Shown piece after piece: positions 1 through 8,407 of a DNA stretch of 49,044 bases. Position 1 is the stretch's first letter; the number at the start of each line of letters is the position of its first letter. The notes beneath the pieces are model-generated. The model ran no database searches. It saw nothing but the letters and a program-made list of their open reading frames with translations, and was not told where the DNA came from. The DNA comes from CALDTK01 sp965215215. GTDB lineage: Bacteria > Bacteroidota > Bacteroidia > Chitinophagales > Saprospiraceae. The stretch covers positions 1 through 49,044 of the forward strand of contig CBDCDD010000001.1 in the NCBI GenBank assembly GCA_965215215.1. Direction: 5' to 3'. The position numbers and the translations under genes were made by a program.

Positions 1-1008
1 GTGAGCGCAGGGGTGCGGAAACTTCAGGACGTGGGTCACGGCGAGATACTAGCGCGAGCGGGGTACGTCGTCGAAGCGACCACCGACAGGTTTGATGTCA
101 ACTACGTGGTTCGCTCGCTCGCGAATCGGGATGTCGGTTTCGAAGCTGAGATCGAGGCCCCGGATCACGACGGTGGGGACGGCGAGTATGAGGACGACGA
201 GCTCGAGCTAATTTCCATGTGGCAAGAACCGTCGGTAGTCCCGTGGGACGATCTGATTCTACACGATCCGCCGGCAGGGGTTCTGCCTAAGGCCGTAGCC
301 GAAGTGGAGCTACGTGGGGACGGGTCCGCGTCGAACGAAATGAGTCCCCCTATCTATAGCTCTGATCAGGTCCGATTCGAGCCTTCGGACGTGACGGTGT
401 TGGCTCACCTGGGGCGGGGGAATGGTTTCGCGTCCTTACCGCCGTACGTAACCCTGGGGAACGTGGATCTAGGGTACTGGCGCGACCGCATGAAGGCGGA
501 GGACTACGAAGGACTCGCACGGGCCTTACACGAGCGATACGTCGCGAGCGTGGTGGATCGCGCCGAGAAGTCGAGCAGGCCGCTCGGGTACGCACTACAG
601 CGGGGTGTCGTCCTGCAACCGCGTGGGGTAGGGGTTGCGTTGGGCCTCGGGCGATACGTAGCCCACGTTGCCGGCGCACCGGAGTACGGTCTGGCGCTGG
701 GGGTGATGGCGCGGGACCGGCTACGGGCTTCGGGGTATGGCAGAGCGGACTACGCGGCCGTAGCGGGTTACATGACCGAGGGCAAGACCGAACTCGCCTG
801 GCGGTATATAGCCAAGCAGTACGGTGTAGCTGAAGCGGGCAAGCGCAACGGCATGGTCCCGGGTGCGCGCGACGTGGTCGCCGCGATGGCGGAGCGCATG
901 CGGTTCGTTGGCGTCAGGGCGCTCGAGCGGCGCCTCGCCGACGAGGGTCAGGGTGAGGAAGAAGAACCGCACCTGACCAAAGGCAAGATCCCTCGGTTAG
1001 GTGGCTGA
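1..1008 (+). CDS. Relaxase-linked protein of unknown function
   Basis: I do not recognise this 335-residue protein. It has an acidic stretch around residues 50-70 (DHDGGDGEYEDDELEL), a central part rich in Gly, Arg and Tyr, and a charged end finishing KIPRLGG. The GTG start is chosen because, if the molecule is circular, the relaxase that runs off the other end of the window would stop with the TGA at bases 2-4. That gives a GTGA overlap identical to the one between the relaxase and the gene before it. It would therefore be the third, translationally coupled gene of a mobilisation operon, just ahead of the coupling protein, and is probably a relaxosome or transfer accessory protein. The short basic PRL tail resembles the ends of several other proteins here. 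Function is unassigned. Confidence 0.8.
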   Translation: MSAGVRKLQDVGHGEILARAGYVVEATTDRFDVNYVVRSLANRDVGFEAEIEAPDHDGGDGEYEDDELELISMWQEPSVVPWDDLILHDPPAGVLPKAVAEVELRGDGSASNEMSPPIYSSDQVRFEPSDVTVLAHLGRGNGFASLPPYVTLGNVDLGYWRDRMKAEDYEGLARALHERYVASVVDRAEKSSRPLGYALQRGVVLQPRGVGVALGLGRYVAHVAGAPEYGLALGVMARDRLRASGYGRADYAAVAGYMTEGKTELAWRYIAKQYGVAEAGKRNGMVPGARDVVAAMAERMRFVGVRALERRLADEGQGEEEEPHLTKGKIPRLGG

Positions 1009-1063
1009 GGGAGCTCGTTCAGCGCGCTTAAGGACGTAATAGACCTCAAACTGAACATTAGGA

Positions 1064-1071
1064 TATATTTG
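1064..1071 (+). promoter_or_regulatory. Bacteroidota-type -7 promoter box (TATATTTG)
   Basis: TATATTTG matches the Bacteroidota -7 consensus TAnnTTTG and ends four bases before the ATG of the coupling protein gene. Transcription would then begin at or next to the start codon, so the message may be leaderless. No clear TTTG -33 element is visible, which lowers confidence. Confidence 0.4.
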
Positions 1072-1075
1072 ATCC

Positions 1076-3016
1076 ATGGAACAGCGCTCAGATGGCTTCG
1101 CGGGTTACGTACGCATTGTCGCGCTCGTGGCGCTCGGACTACACGCGTACGTCCACTACTACGGTTGGTTCCACGCGCGCGGATTGACGGACCCACGGTT
1201 GGCTACGCTTTTGAATCGTTTCGACCACACGATGTTCTTTCGGTCGTATTGGTTCTCGTACGCGGTCCCGATCGGCTTACTGCTCCTAGCCGCCATCGGG
1301 GAGCGAGCACGGAAGTCGGAAAAGATCACTTGGCACAGGGCGGCGACCCTCATAACGGGTGGGAGCATTGTGTACGTAGGCGCCGCTTGGTCGTTCGAAT
1401 GGTTACCGATGGGGCTAGCCGGCCAGGTATTCGGTGCGGCATCGCTCGCGGGTTGGTTCGCGATATGGGTCGGTCTGGTGAGCATCAAGCGGGTACTCGG
1501 ATGGGATCTCCAAGAAGACATGTTTAACGAGGAGGGCCGGAGTTTCCCGCAGGAAGAGCGCCTGGTGACGACCAAGTACTCGGTAAACCTACCGATGTCA
1601 TACCGCCTCGGCGACGAAAAACGAAGGGGGTGGATAAACGTCGTCAACCCCTTCAGGGGCTCGGCGGTAATGGGGACGCCTGGCTCTGGTAAGAGCTACG
1701 CTTTCATTAAGCCGTTCATCCGTCAGACACTGGACAAAGGCTTTTGCGCTTACGTATACGACTTCAAGTTTCCGGAACTGACTGAGGAAACCTACAACGC
1801 GTTCCTTCGGTCACGTCACAAATTTGATGTCACGCCGAGTTTTTACGTAATCAATTTCGACGATCTCAGGCGTTCGCACAGGTGTAACCCACTTAATCCG
1901 GCAGGATTAACGACCATCTCCGATGCAATCGAATCCGCGCAAACGATTTTGTTGAATATGAACCGTACGTGGGTCAAGAAGCAGGGCGAGTTCTTCATAG
2001 AGTCGCCCGTCAACTTTTTAACTTCGGTGATCTGGTACCTCAAGGTAACCGAGGGTGGGCGGTACTGCACACTTCCACACGTAATTGAGTTCCTCGCGCG
2101 GCCCTACGATAAGATCTTCCCGGCGATGGGGCAGGAACACTCGATCAGAGCGCTGATTGCGCCGTTCGTCTCGGCTCTCGAAAAAGGCGCGATAGACCAG
2201 CTGGAAGGAATGATCGCGAGCGTACGAATCCCAATGTCGCGGATCACGGGGGAACAGATTTACTGGGTCCTGACGGGTGATGACTTTAGTCTCGATTTGA
2301 ATAACCCCGAGGAACCAAAAGTCCTGTGCGTCGGTAACAACCAAGAGCGTCAAATGGTGTACGGGACAGCACTGGGGTTAATCAACTCGCGCGTAGCGCG
2401 GACGATAAACCGACCTGGACGCTTACCGTGCGCTGTCGTCGTAGACGAAATTCCGTCAATTTACATGAGGGAATTGGACAACCTGATCGCGACCGGACGA
2501 TCCAATCTGATCGCAACGCTGATAGCGTTCCAAGACATGAGTCAACTGGTGCGTGACTACGGGCAGGACGTTGCGAAGGTCGTCTACAACACGTGTGCGA
2601 ACGTATTCGCGGGCCAGGTCCGCGGTGAGACCGCGACTAACCTCGCCGGCCAGTTCGGCAAGACCGTTCAGGTACGGCGCTCGCTTTCGCAAAACAAGAT
2701 GGATACCTCATTCAGTAGGGCAGCTCAGCTCGAGGAGCGCATTCCCGCGTCGAGGATCGCGTCACTTAGCCAGGGGGAGTTCGTCGGGATCGTCGCGGAC
2801 GAGGTCGGCGCCGAACTCCCTCTTAAGGTGTTCGACGCGAAAATCGCCCTCGATGATGCGGCGATCAAGCGCGAGCGAGCGAGCCATAAGCCGCTTCCTT
2901 ACTTTGCCGACGTAACACCGGAAGTGGTAACGGCTAACTACCGTAAAATCGGCAACGAGGTAGACGCGCTAATCGAGCGCCAGTTGAGCGTGATGCCGGA
3001 CGGAGTGTCGGTGTAA
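1076..3016 (+). CDS. Type IV secretion coupling protein (VirD4/TraG-type ATPase; Bacteroides MobC class)
   Basis: This inner-membrane ATPase links the relaxase-DNA complex to the conjugation channel and powers substrate entry. Four hydrophobic segments in the first 140 residues (about 12-32, 58-80, 90-110 and 115-135) fit the membrane domain. A Walker A motif (GTPGSGKS) lies near residue 200 and a Walker B motif (AVVVDEIP) near residue 452. Between them is the stretch around VYDFKFPEL that is typical of Bacteroidota coupling proteins, and the length of 646 residues is normal. The ATG follows a TATATTTG box and has no ribosome binding site. It lies downstream of the relaxase operon and 52 bases ahead of an XRE-like gene. 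Family assignment is firm; which cargo proteins it selects is unknown, and a shared PRL tail on nearby proteins is a candidate signal. Confidence 0.95.
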   Translation: MEQRSDGFAGYVRIVALVALGLHAYVHYYGWFHARGLTDPRLATLLNRFDHTMFFRSYWFSYAVPIGLLLLAAIGERARKSEKITWHRAATLITGGSIVYVGAAWSFEWLPMGLAGQVFGAASLAGWFAIWVGLVSIKRVLGWDLQEDMFNEEGRSFPQEERLVTTKYSVNLPMSYRLGDEKRRGWINVVNPFRGSAVMGTPGSGKSYAFIKPFIRQTLDKGFCAYVYDFKFPELTEETYNAFLRSRHKFDVTPSFYVINFDDLRRSHRCNPLNPAGLTTISDAIESAQTILLNMNRTWVKKQGEFFIESPVNFLTSVIWYLKVTEGGRYCTLPHVIEFLARPYDKIFPAMGQEHSIRALIAPFVSALEKGAIDQLEGMIASVRIPMSRITGEQIYWVLTGDDFSLDLNNPEEPKVLCVGNNQERQMVYGTALGLINSRVARTINRPGRLPCAVVVDEIPSIYMRELDNLIATGRSNLIATLIAFQDMSQLVRDYGQDVAKVVYNTCANVFAGQVRGETATNLAGQFGKTVQVRRSLSQNKMDTSFSRAAQLEERIPASRIASLSQGEFVGIVADEVGAELPLKVFDAKIALDDAAIKRERASHKPLPYFADVTPEVVTANYRKIGNEVDALIERQLSVMPDGVSV

Positions 3017-3068
3017 CGGTTGCGGGATTCTGTCTATCCTCGCAGTATCACTCGAGATTAGGCAAACA

Positions 3069-3551
3069 GTGCAACAACGCAACGACCCGAAGGCCCTCCA
3101 GAAATTGATCGGCGAACGGCTTAAACAGATTCGCCTAGAAGAGTACGATCAGGCCTCACGGACGGCGTTCACGCAGATAATCGCAGAAGCCGAGGGCCAA
3201 GTAGGAAGTAGGCCGCAGATAACGGAGACGCAGCTCAAGATCTTGGAGAACGGCCAAGGTTCCGCGAAGATCATCTACGAGGTGATGGCTTTCTTGTGCG
3301 CGAGTAATGTCAACCTAAACTACCTCTTCGACGACCGCGAGCCCATGCACAGATCGACGGAAGAAGCCTCCGTATTCGCCGACAACATAACCGACTACCT
3401 GGCGGAAGTGCAGCGTCGGACGCGGGAGAGTCGAGCGGCCTTGGGGGAGCTCGAGGAGATGGCACGCAAGCTCGATGGATACATAGCGAATGTTACCGGA
3501 CGTAACGACGACTCAGCGGGGGTGCCGCCTTTGCCGTTGGCGTTCGAGTAG
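3069..3551 (+). CDS. XRE-like helix-turn-helix protein with C-terminal coiled coil
   Basis: The protein has 160 residues. An HTH of the XRE type is suggested by LIGERLKQIRLEEY near residue 13, ITETQLKILENGQGS near residue 57 and a closing helix ending NLNYLF. An insertion of about 20 residues separates the first helix from the recognition part, a layout seen in Bacteroidota plasmid regulators. Residues 105-140 are heptad-like and probably form a coiled coil for oligomerisation. The start is GTG; no ATG lies near. It follows the coupling protein in the same direction after 52 bases, so it may be co-transcribed and control transfer genes. The target is unknown. Confidence 0.7.
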   Translation: MQQRNDPKALQKLIGERLKQIRLEEYDQASRTAFTQIIAEAEGQVGSRPQITETQLKILENGQGSAKIIYEVMAFLCASNVNLNYLFDDREPMHRSTEEASVFADNITDYLAEVQRRTRESRAALGELEEMARKLDGYIANVTGRNDDSAGVPPLPLAFE

Positions 3552-3582
3552 TGCGGACGCACGAGGGACACTCGGGCGAGTC

Positions 3583-4170
3583 TTACCGGAGTGGGTAAGC
3601 CACTACGAACTCACGCAAGGCTAGGGGATCGACGCTGGCGCCACGGTACGTGACACTCCAGTGCAAGTGGGGTCCGGTGACCCGACCCGTGGCGCCGAGC
3701 GTGCCGAGGGGTGCCCCCTGGACTACGGGTTCGCCGGTTACGACGCCCGCGGTGGCGAGGTGGGCGTAACGGCTGAAGTAACCGTTGCCGTGGTCTATTT
3801 CTACGAATAACCCCAGATAGCGATCGCGGGCGACACGGATGCGACCGCAAGCGGATGCGATGACCGTTTCGCCCTGCGCGGCGGCTAGATCCACCCCGGA
3901 ATGAAAACTTTTCCTACCTGTAACGGGATGAATTCGCGGGCCGTATCTACTAGAAACCCTAGCGTTTCCTGCACGCAGCGGCAAAGACCAGGGTATAGTA
4001 GTTAACAGCCGGCTATCGAGATGCTCGAATGCGACATCCACGGTGGCCTTCCACTCGGTACAGGCATCGAGCTCGAGGTAGGCTCCGATGCTCTGACCGG
4101 ATGTACTCCAGGTTACGATACAGAAGATAACGAGCGTAATTGTGACTCGTTTTGGGATGTATTCGACCAA
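3583..4170 (-). CDS. M23-family peptidoglycan endopeptidase (LytM-like), exported
   Basis: This is a zinc metallopeptidase that cuts peptide cross-links in peptidoglycan, probably to let the transfer apparatus through the wall. The C-terminal 120 residues hold the metal-binding motifs HSGVDLA (HxxxD) and HLHW (HxH), preceded by SRYGPRIHPVTGR, the usual opening of LytM domains. I chose the TTG at 4170: from there the protein begins with two basic residues and a hydrophobic run ending in TWSTSGQS, a clean signal peptide. The upstream in-frame ATG at 4233 would add 21 residues before the signal and overlap the divergent gene starting at 4213. It is convergent with the XRE-like gene. Family is firm; the role in transfer is inferred from position. 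Confidence 0.88.
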   Translation of the reverse strand: MVEYIPKRVTITLVIFCIVTWSTSGQSIGAYLELDACTEWKATVDVAFEHLDSRLLTTIPWSLPLRAGNARVSSRYGPRIHPVTGRKSFHSGVDLAAAQGETVIASACGRIRVARDRYLGLFVEIDHGNGYFSRYAHLATAGVVTGEPVVQGAPLGTLGATGRVTGPHLHWSVTYRGASVDPLALREFVVAYPLR

Positions 4171-4197
4171 AAAACTTGATTTCAGGTCAAATATACC

Positions 4198-4205
4198 TAA
4201 ACTTG
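4198..4205 (+). promoter_or_regulatory. Putative -7 box (TAAACTTG)
   Basis: TAAACTTG differs from TAnnTTTG at one base and ends seven bases before the ATG at 4213, the same short-leader spacing as at several other genes here. It lies in the divergent interval shared with the M23 peptidase gene. Confidence 0.3.
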
Positions 4206-4212
4206 CACCACA

Positions 4213-4941
4213 ATGCAGAGCAACACACTTCACAAACGCGAGGACTACAGGTTCGAGGAAGCTGCAAAAGCCCTCGGGATCGACGCTCAGAAGCTCGAGA
4301 CCTCGGGCGAGATCGACCGGATGCTACGTACGGGCGTCTCGTCACCGCTGAAGATCAGACTGGAGAGCCAGGCGCCCGGTAGGGACACGGTGGTTATCGA
4401 GACTACCGCCCGACTAACCCTAGGCGTAGCCCAAAACGGTTCGAAGGCGGTGCGACCGGTACTCAAGGCCAGCGAGCTCGACACGGGTCAATACGCCGGG
4501 GTGCGGCTTACCGATAACCAGAGCGAGCGCCTCGAGAAAGGCGAGAATGTCCTCGTCCGCAATCCCGGCGACGGACGTGAGTACATCACGCGCGTCGATC
4601 ACGAGTTGAACCGGGTGACCGGGTGGGCGAAGTCGAACATCATGGTGCCCGAGCGAATAGGCCGCGAGGATGTCGGTTACGGTGGGATAAGTAGGGACGA
4701 GCAAGCGGCACTCAAACGCGGCGAGCCAGTTCAGGTATCGGTCGGCGGACGGGCCTACGTAGCCCAAGTCGATCCCGTGCGACGCGAGCTAATCGTCAGC
4801 AGGGGCATCGCTCTCGATAAATCGTTAAACCAGAACATCGGTGACGACGTCAACGGCGAGCGCGAGGTCGTGGCTCCCTCGGTCGAACGTGCCGAGCGTA
4901 CCCAGTCGCCGACGGTCCGCCAACCGCGTCTCAGTTTGTAA
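4213..4941 (+). CDS. DUF3945-like conjugation-associated protein
   Basis: The 242-residue protein resembles the DUF3945/DUF4099 proteins carried by Bacteroidota mobile elements. Two repeated modules are visible: LTDNQSERLEKGENVLVRNPG followed by YITRVDHELNRVTGW, and ISRDEQAALKRGEPVQVSVGG followed by YVAQVDPVRRELIV. Each has the pattern of a helix, a G-x-x-V strand pair and a VD-x-x-R/N turn. The role of the family is not established; its members are carried with primase, topoisomerase and relaxase genes. It is 23 bases ahead of the toprim gene, so the two are probably one operon. It ends VRQPRLSL, one of the shared PRL tails. It is related to the larger minus-strand protein at 14.6-15.8 kb. 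Confidence 0.72.
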   Translation: MQSNTLHKREDYRFEEAAKALGIDAQKLETSGEIDRMLRTGVSSPLKIRLESQAPGRDTVVIETTARLTLGVAQNGSKAVRPVLKASELDTGQYAGVRLTDNQSERLEKGENVLVRNPGDGREYITRVDHELNRVTGWAKSNIMVPERIGREDVGYGGISRDEQAALKRGEPVQVSVGGRAYVAQVDPVRRELIVSRGIALDKSLNQNIGDDVNGEREVVAPSVERAERTQSPTVRQPRLSL

Positions 4942-4964
4942 GCGTCAACTCAAGCCACTCAGCT

Positions 4965-5999
4965 ATGACCATCGACGAGGCGAAACGAATTGACTTAACG
5001 GAATTCATCAAGCGACTCGGTCACAGCGAAGTTGAAAGGAAGGGACACCCTTACGAAGCCTGGTTTTTGAGCCCGTTGCGCAGGGAGTCAAACCCGTCGT
5101 TCAAGGTCGACCGCCGCACGCAACGGTGGCACGACTTCGGGGGTACGAGTGAGCGGGGCGGGGATATTGTCGACTTCGTCCGCTCGTACCGGACCGGTGT
5201 CGACGGGAGTAAACTCGGTACCGGCCAGGCCCTCAAAGAAATAGCGTCACTGCTCGAGGGCAGCGGGCTAGTGCCCGCGGATCGGAGGGTCTCGACGGAC
5301 ACTATCGCCATTGAGCCTAAGAAAAAAACGCCTTTACGGATTTTGTACGTGGGTGAGGTAGAATCCCCCGCACTCAAAGAGTACCTAAGCTCGCGCGGGA
5401 TCGAGCCCGATGGCGCGATGCCGTACGTGCGGCAGCTGCACTACGAGAATACGGTCAACGGGGGACGATACTTCGGACTCGCTTGGCGAAACCTCCGCGG
5501 GGGCTGGGAACTACGTAACCCGTACGCCAAGGTCTCTATCGGCCCGAAAGACGCTAGCTCATTCGTGATACCAAATGGCAAACAGCCGGGCACCGCGGTG
5601 TTCGAAGGCATGACCGATTTCCTGACCTACAAACAGCTCGCCGGTGATCGCGCCCGCCAGGCGGCGATCGTAATGAACAGCGCGTCGATGCTCGATCGGA
5701 CTATTACGTACGCCAACCGTAGGTCCGGCGAGGGGCCGATCGATCTGTGGCTGCAGAACGATCGGCAGGGCCTCCAAGTGACCGAGGCGTTCCGAGAGGC
5801 GATACCGTCAGCCACCGTAAAGAACGGCAGCTACTCACAGTACGCGGACCTCAACGACTACCTGACCGGCCGTAAACACGGCGTTGAAGCGACGAGTGAG
5901 GCGCGGGCGACCTTAGGGGCGTTGGATCGGGGATCCAAAATAGGAGTCGGCGCAAACGAATCGGGATCTGACCCACGGGGTCCTAGATTGCGGGCGTGA
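4965..5999 (+). CDS. Toprim-domain primase-like protein (TraP/DnaG-like, Bacteroidota mobile-element type)
   Basis: It probably primes complementary-strand synthesis of transferred single-stranded DNA, or is delivered with it. The N-terminus follows the DnaG zinc-finger fold pattern (WFLSPLRRESNPSFKV, WHDFGG, GGDIVDFV) but lacks the usual cysteines and histidine, as is common for mobile-element relatives. The toprim core has the glutamate motif AVFEGMTDFL near residue 212 and the NDRQG turn near residue 264. The final 25 residues are Gly/Ser-rich and finish RGPRLRA, a tail shared with other proteins here. Length 344 residues is typical. It is co-oriented with and probably co-transcribed with the DUF3945-like gene. 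Primase activity is inferred; a nicking or topoisomerase-like role cannot be excluded. Confidence 0.83.
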   Translation: MTIDEAKRIDLTEFIKRLGHSEVERKGHPYEAWFLSPLRRESNPSFKVDRRTQRWHDFGGTSERGGDIVDFVRSYRTGVDGSKLGTGQALKEIASLLEGSGLVPADRRVSTDTIAIEPKKKTPLRILYVGEVESPALKEYLSSRGIEPDGAMPYVRQLHYENTVNGGRYFGLAWRNLRGGWELRNPYAKVSIGPKDASSFVIPNGKQPGTAVFEGMTDFLTYKQLAGDRARQAAIVMNSASMLDRTITYANRRSGEGPIDLWLQNDRQGLQVTEAFREAIPSATVKNGSYSQYADLNDYLTGRKHGVEATSEARATLGALDRGSKIGVGANESGSDPRGPRLRA

Positions 6000-6018
6000 A
6001 GGACTTGTACATAATCGG

Positions 6019-6035
6019 TGCCTAGAAAAAAAGTA
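6019..6035 (+). repeat. Dispersed A-rich motif TGCCTAGAAAAAAAGTA, left copy flanking the DprA cassette
   Basis: The same 17 bases recur in the same orientation at 8443-8459, so the two copies bracket the genes for the DprA-like protein, phosphoribosyltransferase, membrane protein and second SLOG protein. Variants with GCCTAGAAAA followed by an A-rich run lie near 12165, 26806 (minus), 27324 and 30104. Function is unknown: regulatory element and recombination boundary are both open. Confidence 0.5.
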
Positions 6036-6068
6036 GGCGTTCAGTACAGGTTAAAATGCTGCTAACTA

Positions 6069-6830
6069 GTGTGTTATGTGCACGAAAGCGCCGTATATTC
6101 GCCGAAACCGAATAGTGTAATGGTACATCAGACCGAAAAGCCCGACCCGCGGTACCACGCTTACCGCGTGAGTCTCTCCCGCGCTGCCTTGAAATGCTCG
6201 CCGTCGAATTTGTACCTCCGAGGCGAATCCGACCTCATATACGGTAGCCGCGTCAGGTGCGCGGTCGTCGGCTCGCGTGACGCAAGTCCGGAGGGGATGA
6301 TGCGGGCCGCGGAGATCGCGCGCGCGTGCGTCGCCAACGGGCACGTGGTGGTGAGCGGGCTCGCGAAGGGCGTCGACGCGGCCGCCCACCGTGCCGCGAT
6401 CTCCGCCGGCGGGCGGACCATCGGGGTGATCGGTACCCCGCTCGAGAGCGTGTACCCCCGCGAGCACGCCGACCTGCAGGCGTCGATCGCGCGCGACCAC
6501 TTACTCGTCTCACAGTTCGCGGAACCACCCGGCCCTAGGGGTTTCGTGATCCGCAATCGCACCATCGCCATTCTGTCGTGCGCGGCGTTCGTCCCCGAAG
6601 CGGGTGCGCACTCCGGGGCGCGTCACGTCGTCGAGGCGATGCAAAAGTTCGGGCGCGAGGTCTACATACACGAGAGCGTGCTGAGCGAGCACGCCTCCGC
6701 GGAGTGGGTCAGACGCGCGCTCCACTACGGTGCCATCTCTTACGCCGCGGCCGATGTCCCGGCGGTGGTCGCGAACATCGAGCGCCGAAGTCGCTCGATG
6801 GCGCCGGCCCTCTCGCTGTTCGCGAGGTAG
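6069..6830 (+). CDS. DprA/Smf-like SLOG-family DNA-processing protein
   Basis: DprA binds incoming single-stranded DNA and helps load RecA during natural transformation. This 253-residue homologue keeps the Rossmann-like core in order: CAVVGSRDAS near residue 63, VVSGLAKGVDAAAHRAAI near residue 95, GVIGTPLESVYPREH near residue 122, LVSQFAEPPGP, then FVIRNRTIAILSCAAFVPEA. No extra C-terminal winged helix is evident, so it is close to the bare SLOG domain. ATG at 6069 is used; an in-frame ATG at 6120 is possible. The next gene, a phosphoribosyltransferase, begins directly after its stop, so the two are surely co-expressed. On a plasmid it may protect or process transferred DNA in the recipient, or sense a nucleotide signal. 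Family is firm; role is inferred. Confidence 0.88.
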   Translation: MCYVHESAVYSPKPNSVMVHQTEKPDPRYHAYRVSLSRAALKCSPSNLYLRGESDLIYGSRVRCAVVGSRDASPEGMMRAAEIARACVANGHVVVSGLAKGVDAAAHRAAISAGGRTIGVIGTPLESVYPREHADLQASIARDHLLVSQFAEPPGPRGFVIRNRTIAILSCAAFVPEAGAHSGARHVVEAMQKFGREVYIHESVLSEHASAEWVRRALHYGAISYAAADVPAVVANIERRSRSMAPALSLFAR

Positions 6831-7649
6831 GTGGACGTCCGTCGGGCGGACCTACCGATCGCATCGATATTCCGTTACGCCTCACCGGACCGTGAGTACC
6901 CCGAGGCGGAGGTTATCGCGACCCGCGAGCTGAGTGCCGCGTTGAAGGATTCGGATGCCGGGGTCATAGCGCGTGCGGTAGCGTACATAGATTCGCGTGA
7001 TCGCCCGGGGCTCCAGGCCCTATTCGGCGGCGCGCTACTCGTACCGGTCCCAGGGAGCAGCCCGTCCTTGGGGGAACACCGAAACGCGACGTTCGCCCAG
7101 GTTTTGGCCGAAACCTACGGCGCGGAGGTGGTCACGATCCTCGAGCGGACTAAGCAGGTCAAACAGTCGAGCAGGGTGCGGGCCCGGGAGCGACCGACCG
7201 TCGGGGATCATTATGGCTCGATGCGCGTGACCGGTTTCGCGGACGACATCCTCACCGCCGTGCGCGAGGGCAAGCGTATCGTCCTCGTGGACGACGCGAT
7301 CACGAAGGGTCGAACGCAGTTCGCCGCGGCCGCGCTCCTGCGCGAACGATTCAGCGGTATCCCCGTGGTCGGGTTCAGCATGCAGTACGCGCCGTACGGC
7401 AGGGATATTTCGTCAAAACAGTGGTACGGACCCCGAACCGGGGTCACCTGGCTCGAGGTGCCGCAATCGCAGGAGTGGCACCGCGGGGAGGCGGTAACCA
7501 GGCTACCCGATATGGGGCTGAGCGTGGGTAGCGTACAGGAGCTATGGCGTAAGGCGGGAGTCGGGCGGGGGCAGGATCGCGACCAAACCAAGGACTTGGG
7601 ACGCGATCGGGGGATAAGGCCCCCCGGTGACCGCGGGCCACAGCTGTAA
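6831..7649 (+). CDS. ComF-like phosphoribosyltransferase, paired with DprA
   Basis: The PRPP-binding loop is clear: IVLVDDAITKGRTQ near residue 150, preceded by LVPVPGSSPS near residue 65 and ERTKQVKQSSRVRARERP, the pattern of ComF-type phosphoribosyltransferases. The family uses or binds phosphoribosyl pyrophosphate; ComF itself acts in transformation with DprA. The GTG start abuts the stop of the DprA-like gene with no gap. The last 30 residues are basic and low in complexity and end DRGPQL, similar to the PRL tails of the primase-like and DUF3945-like proteins. A ComF-DprA pair as one plasmid unit suggests handling of transferred single-stranded DNA or a conflict/signalling system. Catalytic activity is not shown. 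Confidence 0.82.
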   Translation: MDVRRADLPIASIFRYASPDREYPEAEVIATRELSAALKDSDAGVIARAVAYIDSRDRPGLQALFGGALLVPVPGSSPSLGEHRNATFAQVLAETYGAEVVTILERTKQVKQSSRVRARERPTVGDHYGSMRVTGFADDILTAVREGKRIVLVDDAITKGRTQFAAAALLRERFSGIPVVGFSMQYAPYGRDISSKQWYGPRTGVTWLEVPQSQEWHRGEAVTRLPDMGLSVGSVQELWRKAGVGRGQDRDQTKDLGRDRGIRPPGDRGPQL

Positions 7650-7664
7650 CCCGGACCTCGGAGC

Positions 7665-7970
7665 CTAAACCGCGGAGACGCTCGCGGTGAGACCCGCGAG
7701 CATGCTGACGGCTAGAACACAAACCAGGTCGATCGCGCGGGCCTTGAAGCTCGCGGGCGTGTGTTCGGACCCCGGTGATTTGGCCGATCGTTCGAGACGG
7801 TGAACCCCGACCGCAGTGTAGATAAGGCCGCCAAGGGCACCGGCGATGAGCGCGAAAGTGACGATCCCCGCACGAGCGACGATGGCTAGGTGTAAGGTGC
7901 CCGATAGACCGACCGCGAACGCGAGGAGGCCAACCCATATCGCGATACGTGCAAACGGTGGCTGATTCAT
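7665..7970 (-). CDS. Small membrane protein, unknown
   Basis: I do not recognise this 101-residue protein. Three hydrophobic segments are visible, at about residues 8-28, 33-56 and 80-99, with a polar loop (HRLERSAKSPGSEHTP) between the second and third. It is convergent with the phosphoribosyltransferase gene, 15 bases away, and lies downstream of and in the same direction as the SLOG gene at 8048-8407. As part of the cassette between the two A-rich motif copies, it could be a membrane partner of the SLOG proteins; that is inference from position only. Confidence 0.55.
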   Translation of the reverse strand: MNQPPFARIAIWVGLLAFAVGLSGTLHLAIVARAGIVTFALIAGALGGLIYTAVGVHRLERSAKSPGSEHTPASFKARAIDLVCVLAVSMLAGLTASVSAV

Positions 7971-8047
7971 AGGTACAAGGTAGCCGAGGGCCAGCTAAGT
8001 TGTAGCTCACGTTAGACCCAAATTCCGTCAACGCCTCGGTGGCGCGG

Positions 8048-8407
8048 TCACAGCCTCACCTGGCGAACGACGAGCTCGGCGGCTCGCGCGCGAGACAGCA
8101 GGTCGTCGCAGGGCTCGTCCTCGCCGTCCCAAACGAGGATGAGGGCATCCGCCTGGGCGACCATCAGTGCGTGACGCTCGGAGGCGTCCGCGAACCCCTG
8201 GGTGGGGTAGTACGGGAAACGGTGGACGAGGTAGCCGCGGCTACGCGCCCACCGCTCGGCGACGATGCCTACCCCCGTCAAACAGCTCGTGACCACGCGC
8301 ACCTCGGGTTTGTGCCAAAGCAGTCGGTCGCAGCGGGCAGCGAGTAAAACGTCGTCATCGAAATCGACCGCGCCCTCGACAATCGCACGGAAGGGGGGTA
8401 CGGTCAT
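8048..8407 (-). CDS. SLOG-superfamily protein (DUF2493/YspA-like)
   Basis: This 119-residue protein shows a compact Rossmann-like SLOG fold. A first strand reads VRVVTSCLTGVGIVAERWARSRG, followed by a variable segment with HRFP. Then come RHALMVAQADALILVWDGE, the usual closing strand, and a final helix. SLOG domains bind nucleotides or nucleotide-derived ligands, and DprA belongs to the same superfamily. Having both a DprA-like and a stand-alone SLOG protein with a phosphoribosyltransferase in 2.4 kb suggests a nucleotide-based sensing unit. The N-terminus (FDDDVLLAARCDRLLWH) is unusual. It is transcribed divergently from the gene at 8610. Confidence 0.65.
   Translation of the reverse strand: MTVPPFRAIVEGAVDFDDDVLLAARCDRLLWHKPEVRVVTSCLTGVGIVAERWARSRGYLVHRFPYYPTQGFADASERHALMVAQADALILVWDGEDEPCDDLLSRARAAELVVRQVRL

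Noticed and set aside
5313..5330. Copies of the A-rich motif inside genes (here, near 46276 and near 47307)
   Set aside because: These encode ordinary lysine-rich protein segments and match less well, so they are not counted with the intergenic copies.
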